Of a stretch of DNA of 64,000 bases, positions 1 through 10,653 are shown one piece after another. Source of the stretch: Terebella lapidaria (Eukaryota > Annelida > Polychaeta > Terebellida > Terebellidae); NCBI GenBank assembly GCA_949152475.1, contig OX424560.1, positions 42,176,719-42,240,718 of the forward strand, read 5' to 3'. The translations under genes were made by a program, and so were the position numbers. The notes under the pieces are model-generated. The model did not search any database and was not told the DNA's origin. It saw only the letters and a list, made by a program, of their open reading frames with translations. Numbering within the stretch: position 1 is the first letter of the stretch; each line of letters begins with the position of its first letter.

Positions 1-1083
1 CGACCTGCTGAATTTCATTTCTAACTTTTAATATTTCAATTTAAATCTGGCTATTGTGCGTTTTTAGGTATATATACCATTACTCCTATTTCCCTCATAA
101 TGTATGTGTATAATACCTCTCATGATGTACCTAATTCCTGTTGCTTGTTCTGTGTGTCATCTCCAACTGTTGATGTTTCTCGCATATTCTAACTGCATGA
201 GAGTACATATTATTTTTCCATTATTATACACAACAATGTTTTAGGTATATAATGTATCATGGATGAACTGTTATAGAGCCTTAAATTTAATATTGTTGAT
301 TCATCATTTTCAATTTTTCGTTACAGGAGCATTGGAAGCAAATTTGAAGTGTGGTGGCAACTTCAATCATGGGGACAGTTTCTTTAATATTGAATCTCTG
401 AAATCATGAAACAAACATAAATGGATATTGGTTAACCCCTCTCTCCCACTCATTGCCTTTTTCATGACACATTTCATTTTATATTTATAGGCAATGTCAA
501 AGCTCCTAATTAGCATGTTTTGATACAAAAACCTCATAACTGATCAAATAGATTTAGAGGAAAAAGAAACAAAACTTATTTTTGGTGTTTTGTTGCCTTT
601 TAAAATGTTGGGCCTATATGTGGGCTGGAAAAGCCCAAAAATACCCAATATTAACAGATTGCCATATGAGTCAATAACATTCCTAAGTAGGGCTTATGTT
701 TATATTATAATCTTATATAAAGTCATATATTGGGCATACCTTGATTGCTAAATCTAAATTTCATATCGGACACACTTGCACATAACTGATGTGTTTAGAT
801 TGGTCTCTACGGCAAGATACTGGTATACTGTATTTAATATGCTTATATTATGAACATGAAGAAAGTCGTTGCAGCACACCTGATATTGACATTTGGATTT
901 ACAATTATTACCTCAAATGAATGCCAAGGTCATATTTCACTTGTGGAGCTTGAACATGTTGAACTAAAATTGTTCTGTAACCTATCTAACCATTAGGGCT
1001 AATGTTTTGTATAATTATATGTGCGCCTAACAAAGACATGATCCTATGCATAAGTAGGCCTTGACATCTAGTCTCTTTTTTAG
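1..1083. other. AT-rich sequence upstream of the P-type transposase exons
   Basis: No convincing exon is seen. A splice-acceptor-like TTACAG at 321-326 is followed by sequence with early stops in each frame. Positions about 490-620 (TTAGCATGTTTTG, then aligned TTTTGTT-type text) resemble the reversed A-family sequence at 49290-49330, so part of this stretch is probably old repeat. A THAP zinc-finger exon, expected upstream of a full THAP9-type gene, is not visible here. Confidence 0.4.
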
Positions 1084-4000
1084 GTTGCTAGAGGAAGCCT
1101 GGAAAAGGCCCTGATATTGCAGCGAAAGTTGACCACTTCACTTGAGAAGGAGGTGCAATCTCTGAGGAAGCGAATAAATGATGAAGCTGTACCTGTGTCT
1201 CAGAAGCTACATACTTCGCTTTCATCAATACTCGGTAACGAGAACTTGTCTGATCCGTTCATAAAGTTGTTCTGGGAGGAACAAGTGAAGAATTTCCACC
1301 GTACAAGCACTGGACAAAGGTATTTTTTCATTTGTTTGTACATGTAAGTTATTTGACCTTTGGTTGTATTACCTATTGTCAAAGTGATAGCTAATCATGA
1401 TATGAAATGTAAAAATTTAATCATTGTGCTTCACAATAATCATATATTCCATTGTCCTACTGATTTAAAAACATTTTGTTAAAAAAAAAGTCTTTCAGAG
1501 AGAAGATAATAAATGTAATGTAAGGTGTTTTGTAAAGTGCACTTAATTTATAGCAAGAATCATATTTATTTTTTCGTTTTATTAAATTGGTATGTCCATT
1601 ATATGTGATATAGCTGATAGAATGTTCCATAACTTTATTTAATAGGTGGCATCCGATGATGATCCGTTTGGCGCTTTTACTTCATTCCCAAAGCCCTCAA
1701 GCGTATCGGACACTGAGAGCCACAGGGGTGTTGAAATTGCCAGGAGAAACTACCTTGAGGGACTACAGCAATGCTGTAAACCCATCTCAAGGCTTCAATG
1801 CTGAGGTCATAAATGTTATGAATAGTTATTATTATGAATAATAATATTGCCACTGCAATTTCTTTAATTTATGTTGCACAAGTTTTAAATAGTTCTGACA
1901 GTTATTGCAATAAATTTTTATAGGTCATAGGCGAGCTGAAACATCAGACATCAAGCCTACCAGAAAACGAGAGATGGGTTGTTCTGATGCATGATGAGAT
2001 GTCAGTCAAAGAGGACCTGGTAAAATTCCAATAATTTCATGAAAACATGCAATATCATATTCATGATATTTTGTTCATGTTGAGGGATTTGAGAGCAATA
2101 CAAATCAAGTTAGAGCAAATTTCTATTATGCCCTCAACGTGAGTGCTGAGAATTGACTGTTGAGTTCAGTTGAGCTTGCTCGAGTCTGATTTGTGTTAGG
2201 GTACCTAACCTAACCATTCTGTAATTGAACCTGATTATAACATACTGTTCTAGTACATGTATGTAAAACCAATATGTTGAAGTTGAATAATGCCCAACCG
2301 GTCGAAAAGCTTGTTATCTCAACCTTGCTAGGTTGAAGTTCATGGCTAAGTTCATGTACACATACAGGTACATGTACATATCATTTGCTACATGTAATAA
2401 AGAAAAATCGTATTGTGGCACGTTTTTTGTTTCACCATTGTATTTATATGGAAAGCTTTGTACATGTATATTATGATATCATTTAAAATTATTAAATGGT
2501 CATATATCTAACATGTTTGAAAATAATTAATTTGGTGGGTTTCAAACAGGTTTACAGTGAGAGAAGTGGTCAAATGGTGGGTTTCTGCTATGACGATCAT
2601 GCAACGGCCAACCATGTGCTGGTTTTCATGGTAGTGGGCATCTCAAAGAATTCCAAGATCAAGTTCTCTCTCGGCTATTTCGGCACGAAGAGTGCACGTT
2701 CAGATCAGTTATATCCACTGTTCTGGGAAGCAGTGTACCACTTGGAACGGACATGCAACTTGAAGGTTTTGGTACAATCACTTAAGATTGTTTACAGGTA
2801 AGATGTTGACATGATTGTTTATATTTTTGGTGTTATTTTCAAAATACATAAGGCATATTTGAAAATGTTTTTTCAAATAGTTTATATCAAGTTACACAAT
2901 TTATACAGACCCCGGTAGTTATAAATGTTTCATCTATTTAATGCTAAAAAATGGTTTAGTTCATCATACTTTGCAAAATATCAGATAAATTATTCACCTG
3001 TTCAATTGCATTAATATATATATATATATATATATACATATATATATGTACATGTATATAAATTATATGCATACTCCCCAAAGGGTGCATATGTAGTATT
3101 TCTTTATTCAGGTTATTGCTTCAACTGCCGACAAGGCTTCACCAAACCAACGATTTGTTGCCATTCATGGAGGAGACCACTGCACTCGAAACCTATATGC
3201 CCCAGACAGGATGATTTACTTCTTCTCGGATGTGCCCCACATCATGAAAACAGCTAGAAATAACTTGGCCAATTCTGGCTCCGGCCTCAACACAAGATAC
3301 CTCTGGGTAAACACTAATTTTCAGGTTACCAGACCTTGGTCCGATAACCTATTGTCGTGGCGTTGCGTCCGTCGTCCCTCAGTGGTCCGTCCGTTCACAT
3401 TTTTATCTTTAATGTTTACAGTAAAATCTATATAGAATTTGGCACAAAAATACCTAAAAACATTTCCATTAAATGTTCATTTTAATTTTTTTGATATTCG
3501 CATTAGTCTCAAAATGGCGGCCAATTTTGACCAAAAACGTTCACTTTTATCAGCCATTTTCTCAAAACATGTCTGATCATTTTCGAGTATTTGGTTTCCC
3601 CTTTTGTACCTCTGTGATATATATAGTTTGTCCTTGAATCAAAATTGTCCGGTAACCTAACCTAGCCCTTGGGTTAGTGTTTTATTTCCGAAATATTTTG
3701 TAATCATTTTGTCATGAAATACGAACATGTTTTATATAAATAATGTTGGAGATACACATAACTCTAAATCAAAATAGCCAAAATACTTCTACACATTGAC
3801 AAATAGTTTCATTCAAAATATACGTATTTCAACAGAACAATGGTCGTCACCTCTTGTGGTCACATGTCAGGGACGTCTACGAGTCTGACAAAGAAACAGA
3901 GTTGAGGAAAACCAAACTGACAGCCAGTCACATACAACTCAATTCTTATTCAGTGATGAAAGTCAATCTTGCTGTTCAAGTATGTATGTATTTTGATAAA

Positions 4001-5240
4001 TTTCTTTATTCAATTTACCCCACCTTAGATGCAATTAAAAAGTCATACCAGATAACTTTGTTTGGATACATGTACATTGTGTGAATTTTAAAAATGGTAA
4101 TAGATTTTCATATATAGGAATATTCAGTTTCCTCATTTCCAGGTCCTGAGTTCTTCAGTGGCATGTGTTATGAGACAAGGTGATGACGCTGTCCAAGAAA
4201 CTGCAAACTTCATCAGTTTGATGGATCGATTCTTCGACTGCCTGAATGTGCGCTCCGATTTCGAAGGACAAAAGAAGAGGAAGCCAGACCTGCTACCTTA
4301 CAGAGATGTGAATGACACAAGGTTCCTGGTGTGTAAAAGTTACATGATTATGAATATAGCTAACCATAGTAACAGTGAAATTGATATACATGTATCACAT
4401 TTTGCTGATGAACAATTTTTGATTTTTTAGTTCTTGACAGATGAGTTCCTTGCCTACTTAGAGAGGTGGCAAAAATCTGTCCAAGAGAGGCAAGACTTCA
4501 CTAAAGCAGAAAAAGTGAAGATGTTCCTGTCACATCAAACTTACAAAGGCATCGTGAGCACAGGTGTGAATAGTAATATGAAATGTTATTAATAATCATT
4601 CAATTTTTTAATGGGGGTATACTTTTAGATACTGTAAATACATTGACATGCAAACCCTGAATTTCAGTGAAAGCCATGGTTGGAGCCACCAAATTTCTGC
4701 TGGAGAATGGCTTGAAGGAAGTGTATACAAATTCCTTCTGTCAGGATCCATTGGAGCTCCACTTTGGGCATCACAGGGGTCTGGGTCGTCGATCAGATAA
4801 CCCAACACTGTTCAGTTTCGGGTAATTTTTGTTTGTTGTTCATATGTTTCATATTTATGATCTCAAGTTGACAATAATGAACCTGTATCCATGCAGAAAT
4901 GCTAGTGTGAATATATTTGAGCAATTAAAAGAACTACAAATTACATAATAAGTGCTCAGTGCGAAAAAAATCTCTATTCCGGGAACGTGTACCAAAATGA
5001 GTTGCCAATACAATTTTTAATTTACACAATACCAGAGTAAGATATATTCATCAAAATTAACTTATTAGTATACAAACGTTTTGGTGCATGTGCTTGTATC
5101 TCGTTTTATGTTATAGCTACCAAGAGAACAAGTTGAGGATCCAAAGAACGGTCTCACAAGCCATGAGGAGGAAAGGGAATGTTCAACAGGACCAGTCCAT
5201 CACTGTGGTCGCCTCACCCGTGAAAAAACGAAAGCGATAG
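1084..5240 (+). CDS. P-element/THAP9-type transposase gene, ten exons, 5' end missing
   Basis: Ten exons with GT..AG borders and compatible phases give one open frame of 547 residues ending in TAG at 5238-5240: 1084-1319, 1646-1805, 1924-2019, 2550-2765, 3112-3306, 3836-3979, 4143-4328, 4431-4563, 4668-4821, 5117-5240. Family marks, in order: a coiled-coil-like stretch (KEVQSLRKRI), the RRW-type motif (RWHPMMIRLALLLHSQSP), the first RNase H-like block with an acid (MHDEMSVKEDL), a GQMVGFCYD strand, a second acid (ASTADKASPNQRF where relatives have CDGAS), FSDVPHIMKTARNN, the KLTASHIQLNS block, and the C-terminal QDPLELHFGHHRG with its glutamate. These match the P-element transposase family (THAP9 in vertebrates), which cuts and pastes DNA with an RNase H-like fold split by a GTP-binding insert. 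The end KKRKR looks like a nuclear signal. No THAP domain is seen, so the first exons lie upstream or are lost. Intact frame plus nine introns suggests a gene or a young element; which one cannot be told here. Confidence 0.85.
3013..3060. repeat. (TA)n microsatellite in intron 4 of the P-type transposase
   Basis: Alternating TA with ACATGTA interruptions, directly visible in the intron between the exons ending 2765 and starting 3112. Confidence 0.9.
3324..3677 (+). mobile_element. Minimal family A element in intron 5 of the transposase gene
   Basis: It begins GGTTACCAGACCTTGGTCC and ends CCGGTAACC..TAGCCCTTGGGTTAG, the termini of family A. At about 354 bp it has the head region and YY1-like ATGGCGGCC but no tandem core array, so it is a core-less, diverged copy. 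It sits wholly in the intron and leaves both splice sites untouched. Confidence 0.75.
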
Positions 5241-6009
5241 GGTTTCATGACCAATCTGTAATCACAGGCTTTTGAATGTACCGGGTATTCATAATATTTA
5301 GTTAGCGGTGTTTAACTTTTGGTGCATATATAAAGTTGTAAATATGCATGTTTGCACATAATGTGGTTTTTATGTATGGAAGATATGATGAAGGTGAAGG
5401 TACATATACATGTATTTCAGTAGATTGTGAATTGCAAAACCTATGTAAATATGTGCTTTGAAAATGCAAGAAAAGTATATAATGTTACGTAATGTAACAT
5501 GTGCATAAGTAAAACAAACACAAACTCTGTAAGCCATCATGTATACCAATGTTTTTTATCTGTTAACATGCAGCGGTATATTAATTCATATCACTGGCAA
5601 ACACCAACTTGCAACATATATGTGATTAGTAGCGCAACAATCATATGTACAATGATATCATTTCTTATATCATTAACAATAATTTTGAAGTACATGCAAA
5701 ACCATAGTGGTGTACATATTGGTATAATATACATGGTGAGCAAAAAACTAATATACCAAAATGTATTAGTGTATTTGATTTTTTTTCGGTTACCTTACCT
5801 ATTTTCGAATAATCTACTGGCATGGCGTTGCAACCATCCGTTACATTTTTTTTATGGTCATTTTATCAAAATTTGTAATTTTTTTTTCAAATTTTGCAAA
5901 AGTATGGCATCTCAGGCATTTGCAAGGTTAATGAATATAGTAGGCCTTGATTCGCTCCCAAAACTCAAAAAGTAAGCCAAAAAATAGAATCTCAAATAGG
6001 TTAAGTAGC
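5241..6009. other. AT-rich intergenic DNA with a decayed family A head
   Basis: No gene recognised. Positions about 5788-5870 (GGTTACCTTACC, GGCATGGCGTTGC) are a degraded family A 5' end. The long frame at 5499-5975 crosses this repeat and has no recognisable content. Confidence 0.55.
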
Positions 6010-6264
6010 AAATAGGAAGTTTTAACTTGTTTAAAACCAGTATTTATTACATACCTACCTCTATAATAAACTCTTTGGGTAATCTTACCTTGGCATTCAA
6101 AGAAGAGGAGAGAGAAATGAATGTCACAAGAATTTTCTCAAAATTCCTGACATCCATCTCGAACTCGAAATTGAAGGAAATTACTCTCACACATCTCAGA
6201 TTCCCCGCGGTGTAGATGTGACGTCACACCGGTCATATGATTGACCTTAGCCGCCATTAATTTG
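6010..6264. repeat. Left inverted terminal repeat of the DIRS element (element 3' end)
   Basis: Reads from GGAAGTTTTAACTTG to GCCGCCATTAATTTG and is matched in reverse complement by 12204-12430. It carries roughly 25 extra outer bases absent from the other arm; those bases recur, inverted, in the internal complementary region. Confidence 0.93.
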
Positions 6265-6306
6265 CCCACCTGGTTAAGGCAGGGGAGGCGGGAGGGAGAA
6301 TAATCG

Positions 6307-6407
6307 TGTTTATTATAGAGGTAGGTATGTAATAAATACTGGTTTTAAACAAGTTAAAACTTCCTATTTATTGCCATACCACTACCTCTATAATAAACTC
6401 TTTGGGT
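6307..6407. repeat. DIRS internal complementary region (circle-junction template)
   Basis: The first half (6307-6366) is the reverse complement of the outer left end (about 6010-6071); the second half (6362-6407) is the reverse complement of the outer right end (about 12387-12430). Read on the minus strand it spells right end joined to left end, the junction expected in the circular intermediate of DIRS elements. Confidence 0.92.
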
Positions 6408-6747
6408 TATATCAGAATAACCAAAGGAGGTGGGTTTAACCCTCTCCCGGGAATTTCATCACCGATGTGTGAGAGTAGGAAATATCCATTGAAAGTAGTA
6501 AATATTGTGTTTTACTTTTAAATTATAATTTTAAGTCGAAAATACATATTTACAGGATATTTACAACTAAACCATAATACACGCCTGAATTACCTTCAGA
6601 TGCATGGAGACGAGCAGGGGCTCTGCAGAGGTGACTTTCCTCTTGCAGAAGAACAAAAATTTCCCTCGCCAAAGAAGAGGAGCAACTCCCCTGGGAGTCG
6701 ACCTCAGGTGCATCTGTACAGAGGCGTGTTGATCTATTTACAGGTAT
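6408..6747 (-). other. DIRS 3' untranslated segment
   Basis: Lies between the internal complementary region and the recombinase stop. No open frame of note on the element strand and no recognised domain. Confidence 0.6.
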
Positions 6748-7851
6748 CTACAGCTGGACTACACGCTCCGCCGCCACCAGTCGTCCAAGCTGGAGGTCGG
6801 AGTCATCCTCCCAAGCTAACTCCCTGAGATAGAAAGAAGTGAATGTGTTATGAGATTTCCAGGTACAGGCAGACATGACATCATTCAGAGACACTTTATT
6901 TGTAAAGGCAAGTGAAGCCGCGAGAGCCCTCACATCATGCGCTTTGACTCTGAAACCTGTGGATTTTTTCGCCTGTGACTTTTCATAGCAAAATCTAACA
7001 CACTTCTTGATCCAAGATGAGATCGTAGCAGGACGGATATCATTTGGAAAATCCTTAAGATAGGACACGAAAAGCAAACGCTTGCCGAGATGCAGCTCAC
7101 GCGTACGATTAACGTAGATGCGGAGGGCTCGCACGGGACAAAGCTTCGCGTCTTCCTCCAGGCCCGGCCCCAGAGAAGGAGTCAGGGCGGGAATGGAAAA
7201 GCTCAATAATGGCGTACCTGCTAATTGAGTTTTGGCCAGAAAGGAGGGAATGACTCCGAGGAGAACCGAGGAGCCATCCGACTTCCACTTAACTTTGGAA
7301 AAGGACAGAGCGTGGAGCTCACTCCGTCGCTTCCCGGAAGCCAGAGCCAAAAGGAAGACCGTCTTAAACGTCAGAAACTTTAGTGAGGCCCGCTCAAGGG
7401 GTTCGAACGGATCTTTCCTTAAGACGTTGAGAACAAGCGATAGATCCCACTCAGGAACCGGGTTCCTAGCTTTCGGTCTTTCGATCTCGAAACTATTAAT
7501 CAACGCAGTCAAACCTTGATCATGACCAAAATCGATCCCAAGTTTGGGTTTTAGAGTCTTCGCGATAGCCGTACGGTAACCCGCGATCGTGGATGGAGCT
7601 CGCCCTTCATTGAACTTTTCGAGAAGAAATTCGGAAATTAGGGGAGCATCGACTCTGAAAGGACTAACCTTCCGGCGACGACACCAAGCACAGAAGGAAG
7701 TCCACTTCGATTGGTAGACTGCCAAAGAAGATTTTCGATTTGATCGGGCGATCCTAGCGGACACCTCCCTTGAAAATCCCTTCTTTCGGAAACATCGCTC
7801 GACAATATCCAGGCATGAAGCTTCAGACTTGCGGGAGCCTGATGAAACATG
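6748..7851 (-). CDS. DIRS tyrosine recombinase
   Basis: The open frame runs 9003-6748 (751 codons), but its first ~380 residues are a shadow of the RT frame; the recombinase-like part starts near 7851 (RKSEASCLDIVERC). It has an N-terminal core-binding region (SLAVYQSKWTSFCAWC; RAPSTIAGYRTAI) and a catalytic domain with the expected residues: arginine in SGKRRSELHAL (residue 559 or 560 of the frame), HDVR (His689, Arg692), WKSH (His718) and the nucleophile candidate Tyr725 in SFYLREL. In DIRS elements this enzyme joins the circular DNA to the target. It overlaps the RT frame by about 210 bases. The true start is not visible; translation may depend on reinitiation or another mechanism. All key residues are present, so the enzyme looks intact. 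Confidence 0.9.
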   Translation of the reverse strand, partial: HVSSGSRKSEASCLDIVERCFRKKGFSREVSARIARSNRKSSLAVYQSKWTSFCAWCRRRKVSPFRVDAPLISEFLLEKFNEGRAPSTIAGYRTAIAKTLKPKLGIDFGHDQGLTALINSFEIERPKARNPVPEWDLSLVLNVLRKDPFEPLERASLKFLTFKTVFLLALASGKRRSELHALSFSKVKWKSDGSSVLLGVIPSFLAKTQLAGTPLLSFSIPALTPSLGPGLEEDAKLCPVRALRIYVNRTRELHLGKRLLFVSYLKDFPNDIRPATISSWIKKCVRFCYEKSQAKKSTGFRVKAHDVRALAASLAFTNKVSLNDVMSACTWKSHNTFTSFYLRELAWEDDSDLQLGRLVAAERVVQL

Positions 7852-9914
7852 CTGGAGCGAGGTTGTTTGAGGAGGTCCCACCGATCCGGAAGCTGACGAG
7901 GGAAGTCTACTATCAACTCCAGAAGGTCCGGGAACCACGACCTCTGCGGTAGACACGGAGCAATCAGCAGGAGGCGACACTGGTGAGTCCGAAACTTGGC
8001 GATCACCTTGTCCAACAACACCGCTGGGGGGTAAGCATACGCGTACATGCCCTCCCAGGACGTCGACATCGCATCCACTGACATGGCCGTGGGATCGGGA
8101 ATGGGAGACACAAACGAAGGAAGTTTGTGGTTCCACCGGGTCGCAAACAAATCGACCATCGGCGTGCCCCATAGGCCGCAGAGAGATTGGAATACCCTGG
8201 GGGCAAGACTCCACTCCATGGCCTGGACCTGGCCCCTCTGGGAGAGGCGGTCCGCCCAAACATTCATATGACCAGGGATATGCCTCGCGAAAAGCGAAAT
8301 ACCCCGGTCGTGACACCAGAGCAGGAGGTCGATAGCGGCTTGGCACAGCGACTGGGACTTCGTACCGCCCTGCTTGTTGATGTAAGCGACAACGGTGGAG
8401 TTGTCGGTGGCCACCAACACAGCCTGATTGAGGAAATGTGTTTCCCAATGCCTGAGAGCCAAGAACACGGCCTCCAGTTCCAACAGGTTTATGTGCCATT
8501 CCTGCTGAGACGAAGACCAGGTGCCCGAGACCTCGCTGTCGTCCCAGTGAGCGCCCCAGCCGTCCATACTGGCATCCGTAAATACGTGCCTGGATGGAAG
8601 CGGCCGGCGGAATGACGACCCTCGGAGCAGATTGACGGGATCCAGCCACCATTGCAGATGGGAAACGACTTCCGGAGAGACCTGCACGAGCTGGGATCTG
8701 TCTCCCGTGACCTGGGACCATTGAGAGTGTAGATGCCGCTGAATAGGCCGCATGTGCAGGCGGCCCAACGGAACTAACTTTTCCGTGGACGCTAGCATCC
8801 CGAGAAGGGACTGCCAGCGTCTGGCCGTCTGTGGAATGCGACGAAGGAAGCCTTCTGACAGCACGGATAATTTTGACTGACGATCCAGCGTCGGCAAAAC
8901 AGTCTCTGAGGTAGTCTGATAACGATACCCCAAGAAGACGAAGTCTCGACGCGGTGACAAGTCGGACTTTTTTTGGTTGATTTTGAACCCCATCCGTGAG
9001 CATAGATTTACATCAAACTGTGCTTGGACGATCAGCGTTTCGCGACAATGGTGCCGGATTAGCCAATCGTCGAGATATTGGTGGATAAAAATCCCCCGCT
9101 TGTGGGCGAGAATCTGGACTTCCCGAGCCACCATGGTGAAAATCCACGGCGCTGTCGATAATCCGAACGGGAGCGCCCGAAACTGCCATACGCGGCCGAG
9201 ATAGAGAAATCTCAGGTATTTGCGAACTGCAGGTTTCATTGGAATATGGAAATAGGCATCTTTGAGATCGATCGTTACCACCCACGAATCGCGAGGCATG
9301 ACTGAACGAACTTGCTCCGGCGTTTCCATGGAAAACGTTGGCACGATTAAGAACTTGTTCAACGGAGAAAGATCTATCACTGGTCTCCAACCCCCCGACG
9401 CTTTGGGAACCACAAACAACACGCTGTAGAACCCGGGAGTGTCCCCGGGAGCAGGTTCTATCGCTTGTTTCTCGATCATCGCCGTTATCTCCTCGTGGAG
9501 AACACGGCGGCGTTCTGGATCGTTTGGAAGAGTGAAACCCCTTGGGACGGGCGATAACGGTGGCAATTTCTCGAATTTCAGGCCGAATCCTCGACGGAGC
9601 GTCGAGACGACCCAGGGGCAAGCCCCGAGCCGCTCCCACTCTTTCCAAAACAGAATTAAACGAGCTCCTACGGGCTCGTCTGAGGAAGGAATATCGACCG
9701 AAACGAGCTGACCATGCAGCTCTTCTCGACACTCGAGCAAAGGATCCGGCCCGGAATCCGAAGCTATACGTACCCGGTTTCTTTTCCCCTGCGGGCTTGG
9801 GAGCCTCTCCGCGTCCTCGGCCTCGGCCACGACCACGGTCTCCTCGGGTGCTGCCGGCAGGGGCCCCGCGAAAGGGCAACCCTGAGGCCCTGCCTCTCGC
9901 TCTACCACGGCCAC
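7638..9914 (-). CDS. DIRS reverse transcriptase and RNase H polyprotein
   Basis: An open frame of 758 codons. RT motifs are clear: VPKASGGWRPVIDLSPLN (about 169-186), VTIDLKDAYFHIP (213-225, motif A), FRALPFGLSTAPWIF (245-259), and the catalytic YLDD at 280-283, where many RTs have YADD; YLDD is common in DIRS and Ngaro elements. RNase H follows with Asp447 (FTDASMDGWGAH), Glu479 (LLELEAV), Asp504 (VATDNSTVV) and Asp555 (NVWADRLS). The tail (DLFATRWNHKLPSFVSP onward) resembles the region usually placed between RNase H and recombinase in DIRS proteins. It makes the cDNA from element RNA. The first ~60 residues overlap the Gag-like frame and may not belong to the mature protein. Confidence 0.92.
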   Translation of the reverse strand: MAVVEREAGPQGCPFAGPLPAAPEETVVVAEAEDAERLPSPQGKRNRVRIASDSGPDPLLECREELHGQLVSVDIPSSDEPVGARLILFWKEWERLGACPWVVSTLRRGFGLKFEKLPPLSPVPRGFTLPNDPERRRVLHEEITAMIEKQAIEPAPGDTPGFYSVLFVVPKASGGWRPVIDLSPLNKFLIVPTFSMETPEQVRSVMPRDSWVVTIDLKDAYFHIPMKPAVRKYLRFLYLGRVWQFRALPFGLSTAPWIFTMVAREVQILAHKRGIFIHQYLDDWLIRHHCRETLIVQAQFDVNLCSRMGFKINQKKSDLSPRRDFVFLGYRYQTTSETVLPTLDRQSKLSVLSEGFLRRIPQTARRWQSLLGMLASTEKLVPLGRLHMRPIQRHLHSQWSQVTGDRSQLVQVSPEVVSHLQWWLDPVNLLRGSSFRRPLPSRHVFTDASMDGWGAHWDDSEVSGTWSSSQQEWHINLLELEAVFLALRHWETHFLNQAVLVATDNSTVVAYINKQGGTKSQSLCQAAIDLLLWCHDRGISLFARHIPGHMNVWADRLSQRGQVQAMEWSLAPRVFQSLCGLWGTPMVDLFATRWNHKLPSFVSPIPDPTAMSVDAMSTSWEGMYAYAYPPAVLLDKVIAKFRTHQCRLLLIAPCLPQRSWFPDLLELIVDFPRQLPDRWDLLKQPRSSMFHQAPASLKLHAWILSSDVSERRDFQGRCPLGSPDQIENLLWQSTNRSGLPSVLGVVAGRLVLSESMLP

Positions 9915-10653
9915 GAGTCGGCTGTTGCTGAGGCTGAGACTGCTGAACTGCAGACTGGGGCTTCTTAAAGGCCGAAACCATCTGTTGCGTGAGGCGTTCC
10001 AGAGACTTCGACTGGCTCAGGAGGGCATTGGAAGTAGAGGACTTCGCGGCCTTCTCGTCGGCCTCCTTCTTCACCTCCCGCAACTCCGCAGAACGGTCAG
10101 GGAGTAGAAGTGAAGTAGGGGCTCCAGAAGAGGGGATAACGGGGTGGAGAACTCTCATGTCTGTCATGAGCTGGTCCGGAACCTCGAACTTGAGGGATGA
10201 GAGGAAGGCGTCACGCCGCCACAACTCGGACACCCAGAGTGAGTGGGAGTCCAGGGCCACCTTGTCACCCACACCTTTGCCAATGGAGGTGACCAATGAA
10301 GCGCAGCTCAATAAGGCTTCTGCCAAATCATCCCGGTCGACGTCAGGGTTGTCCAGGACCTGGTCACGGCACTGAAGAATGGCCCGTCTCGTAGCCATCG
10401 ACAGCCAGTCCATGGCCGAATCCGTGGCCAGCCCCACTCGAAACGTGTGCTGCAGCTCCGCAAAGGCCGCCCATGGGATCTCCACGGCCTTAGGCTCCTT
10501 GAAAAAGGCGTAATGGGGGTGATGCCTCCTCAAAGCTGTAGGCTTGTCGTCCAACTCCGACGACGTATAGTAGTCGTTGACAGACGGGCGAGCAGGATAC
10601 GCGCCAATCGCCGACTTGTTGGACCTGATGGTCTCGTCCATGCGCTCCTGCAT
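9013..10653 (-). CDS. DIRS Gag-like protein, main part
   Basis: An open frame of 546 codons; only about its first 300 residues look like protein, the rest being a shadow of the RT frame. It starts at MQERMDETIRSN but the homologous reading clearly extends upstream to about 10710. It has a helical stretch (AMDWLSMATRRAILQCRDQV) typical of DIRS ORF1, a glutamine-rich patch (QQSQPQQQPT) and an Arg-Gly-rich RNA-binding-like tail (GDRGRGRGRGRG). Gag would bind element RNA. The frame continuing from upstream is different, so a single-base-type break lies near 10705-10712 in a C/G run. Confidence 0.7.
   Translation of the reverse strand: MQERMDETIRSNKSAIGAYPARPSVNDYYTSSELDDKPTALRRHHPHYAFFKEPKAVEIPWAAFAELQHTFRVGLATDSAMDWLSMATRRAILQCRDQVLDNPDVDRDDLAEALLSCASLVTSIGKGVGDKVALDSHSLWVSELWRRDAFLSSLKFEVPDQLMTDMRVLHPVIPSSGAPTSLLLPDRSAELREVKKEADEKAAKSSTSNALLSQSKSLERLTQQMVSAFKKPQSAVQQSQPQQQPTRGRGRARGRASGLPFRGAPAGSTRGDRGRGRGRGRGEAPKPAGEKKPGTYSFGFRAGSFARVSRRAAWSARFGRYSFLRRARRSSFNSVLERVGAARGLPLGRLDAPSRIRPEIREIATVIARPKGFHSSKRSRTPPCSPRGDNGDDRETSDRTCSRGHSRVLQRVVCGSQSVGGLETSDRSFSVEQVLNRANVFHGNAGASSFSHASRFVGGNDRSQRCLFPYSNETCSSQIPEISLSRPRMAVSGAPVRIIDSAVDFHHGGSGSPDSRPQAGDFYPPISRRLANPAPLSRNADRPSTV

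Noticed and set aside
5499..5975. 158-codon frame after the transposase gene
   Set aside because: It crosses a decayed family A head and AT-rich DNA, with no domain.
8187..8615. Plus-strand frames within the DIRS element
   Set aside because: Antisense to clear RT-RNase H coding; typical for GC-rich coding DNA.
7851..9003. Upstream half of the 751-codon recombinase frame
   Set aside because: It lies opposite the strongly conserved RT and RNase H reading and has no recognisable content, so it is a shadow of the RT frame.
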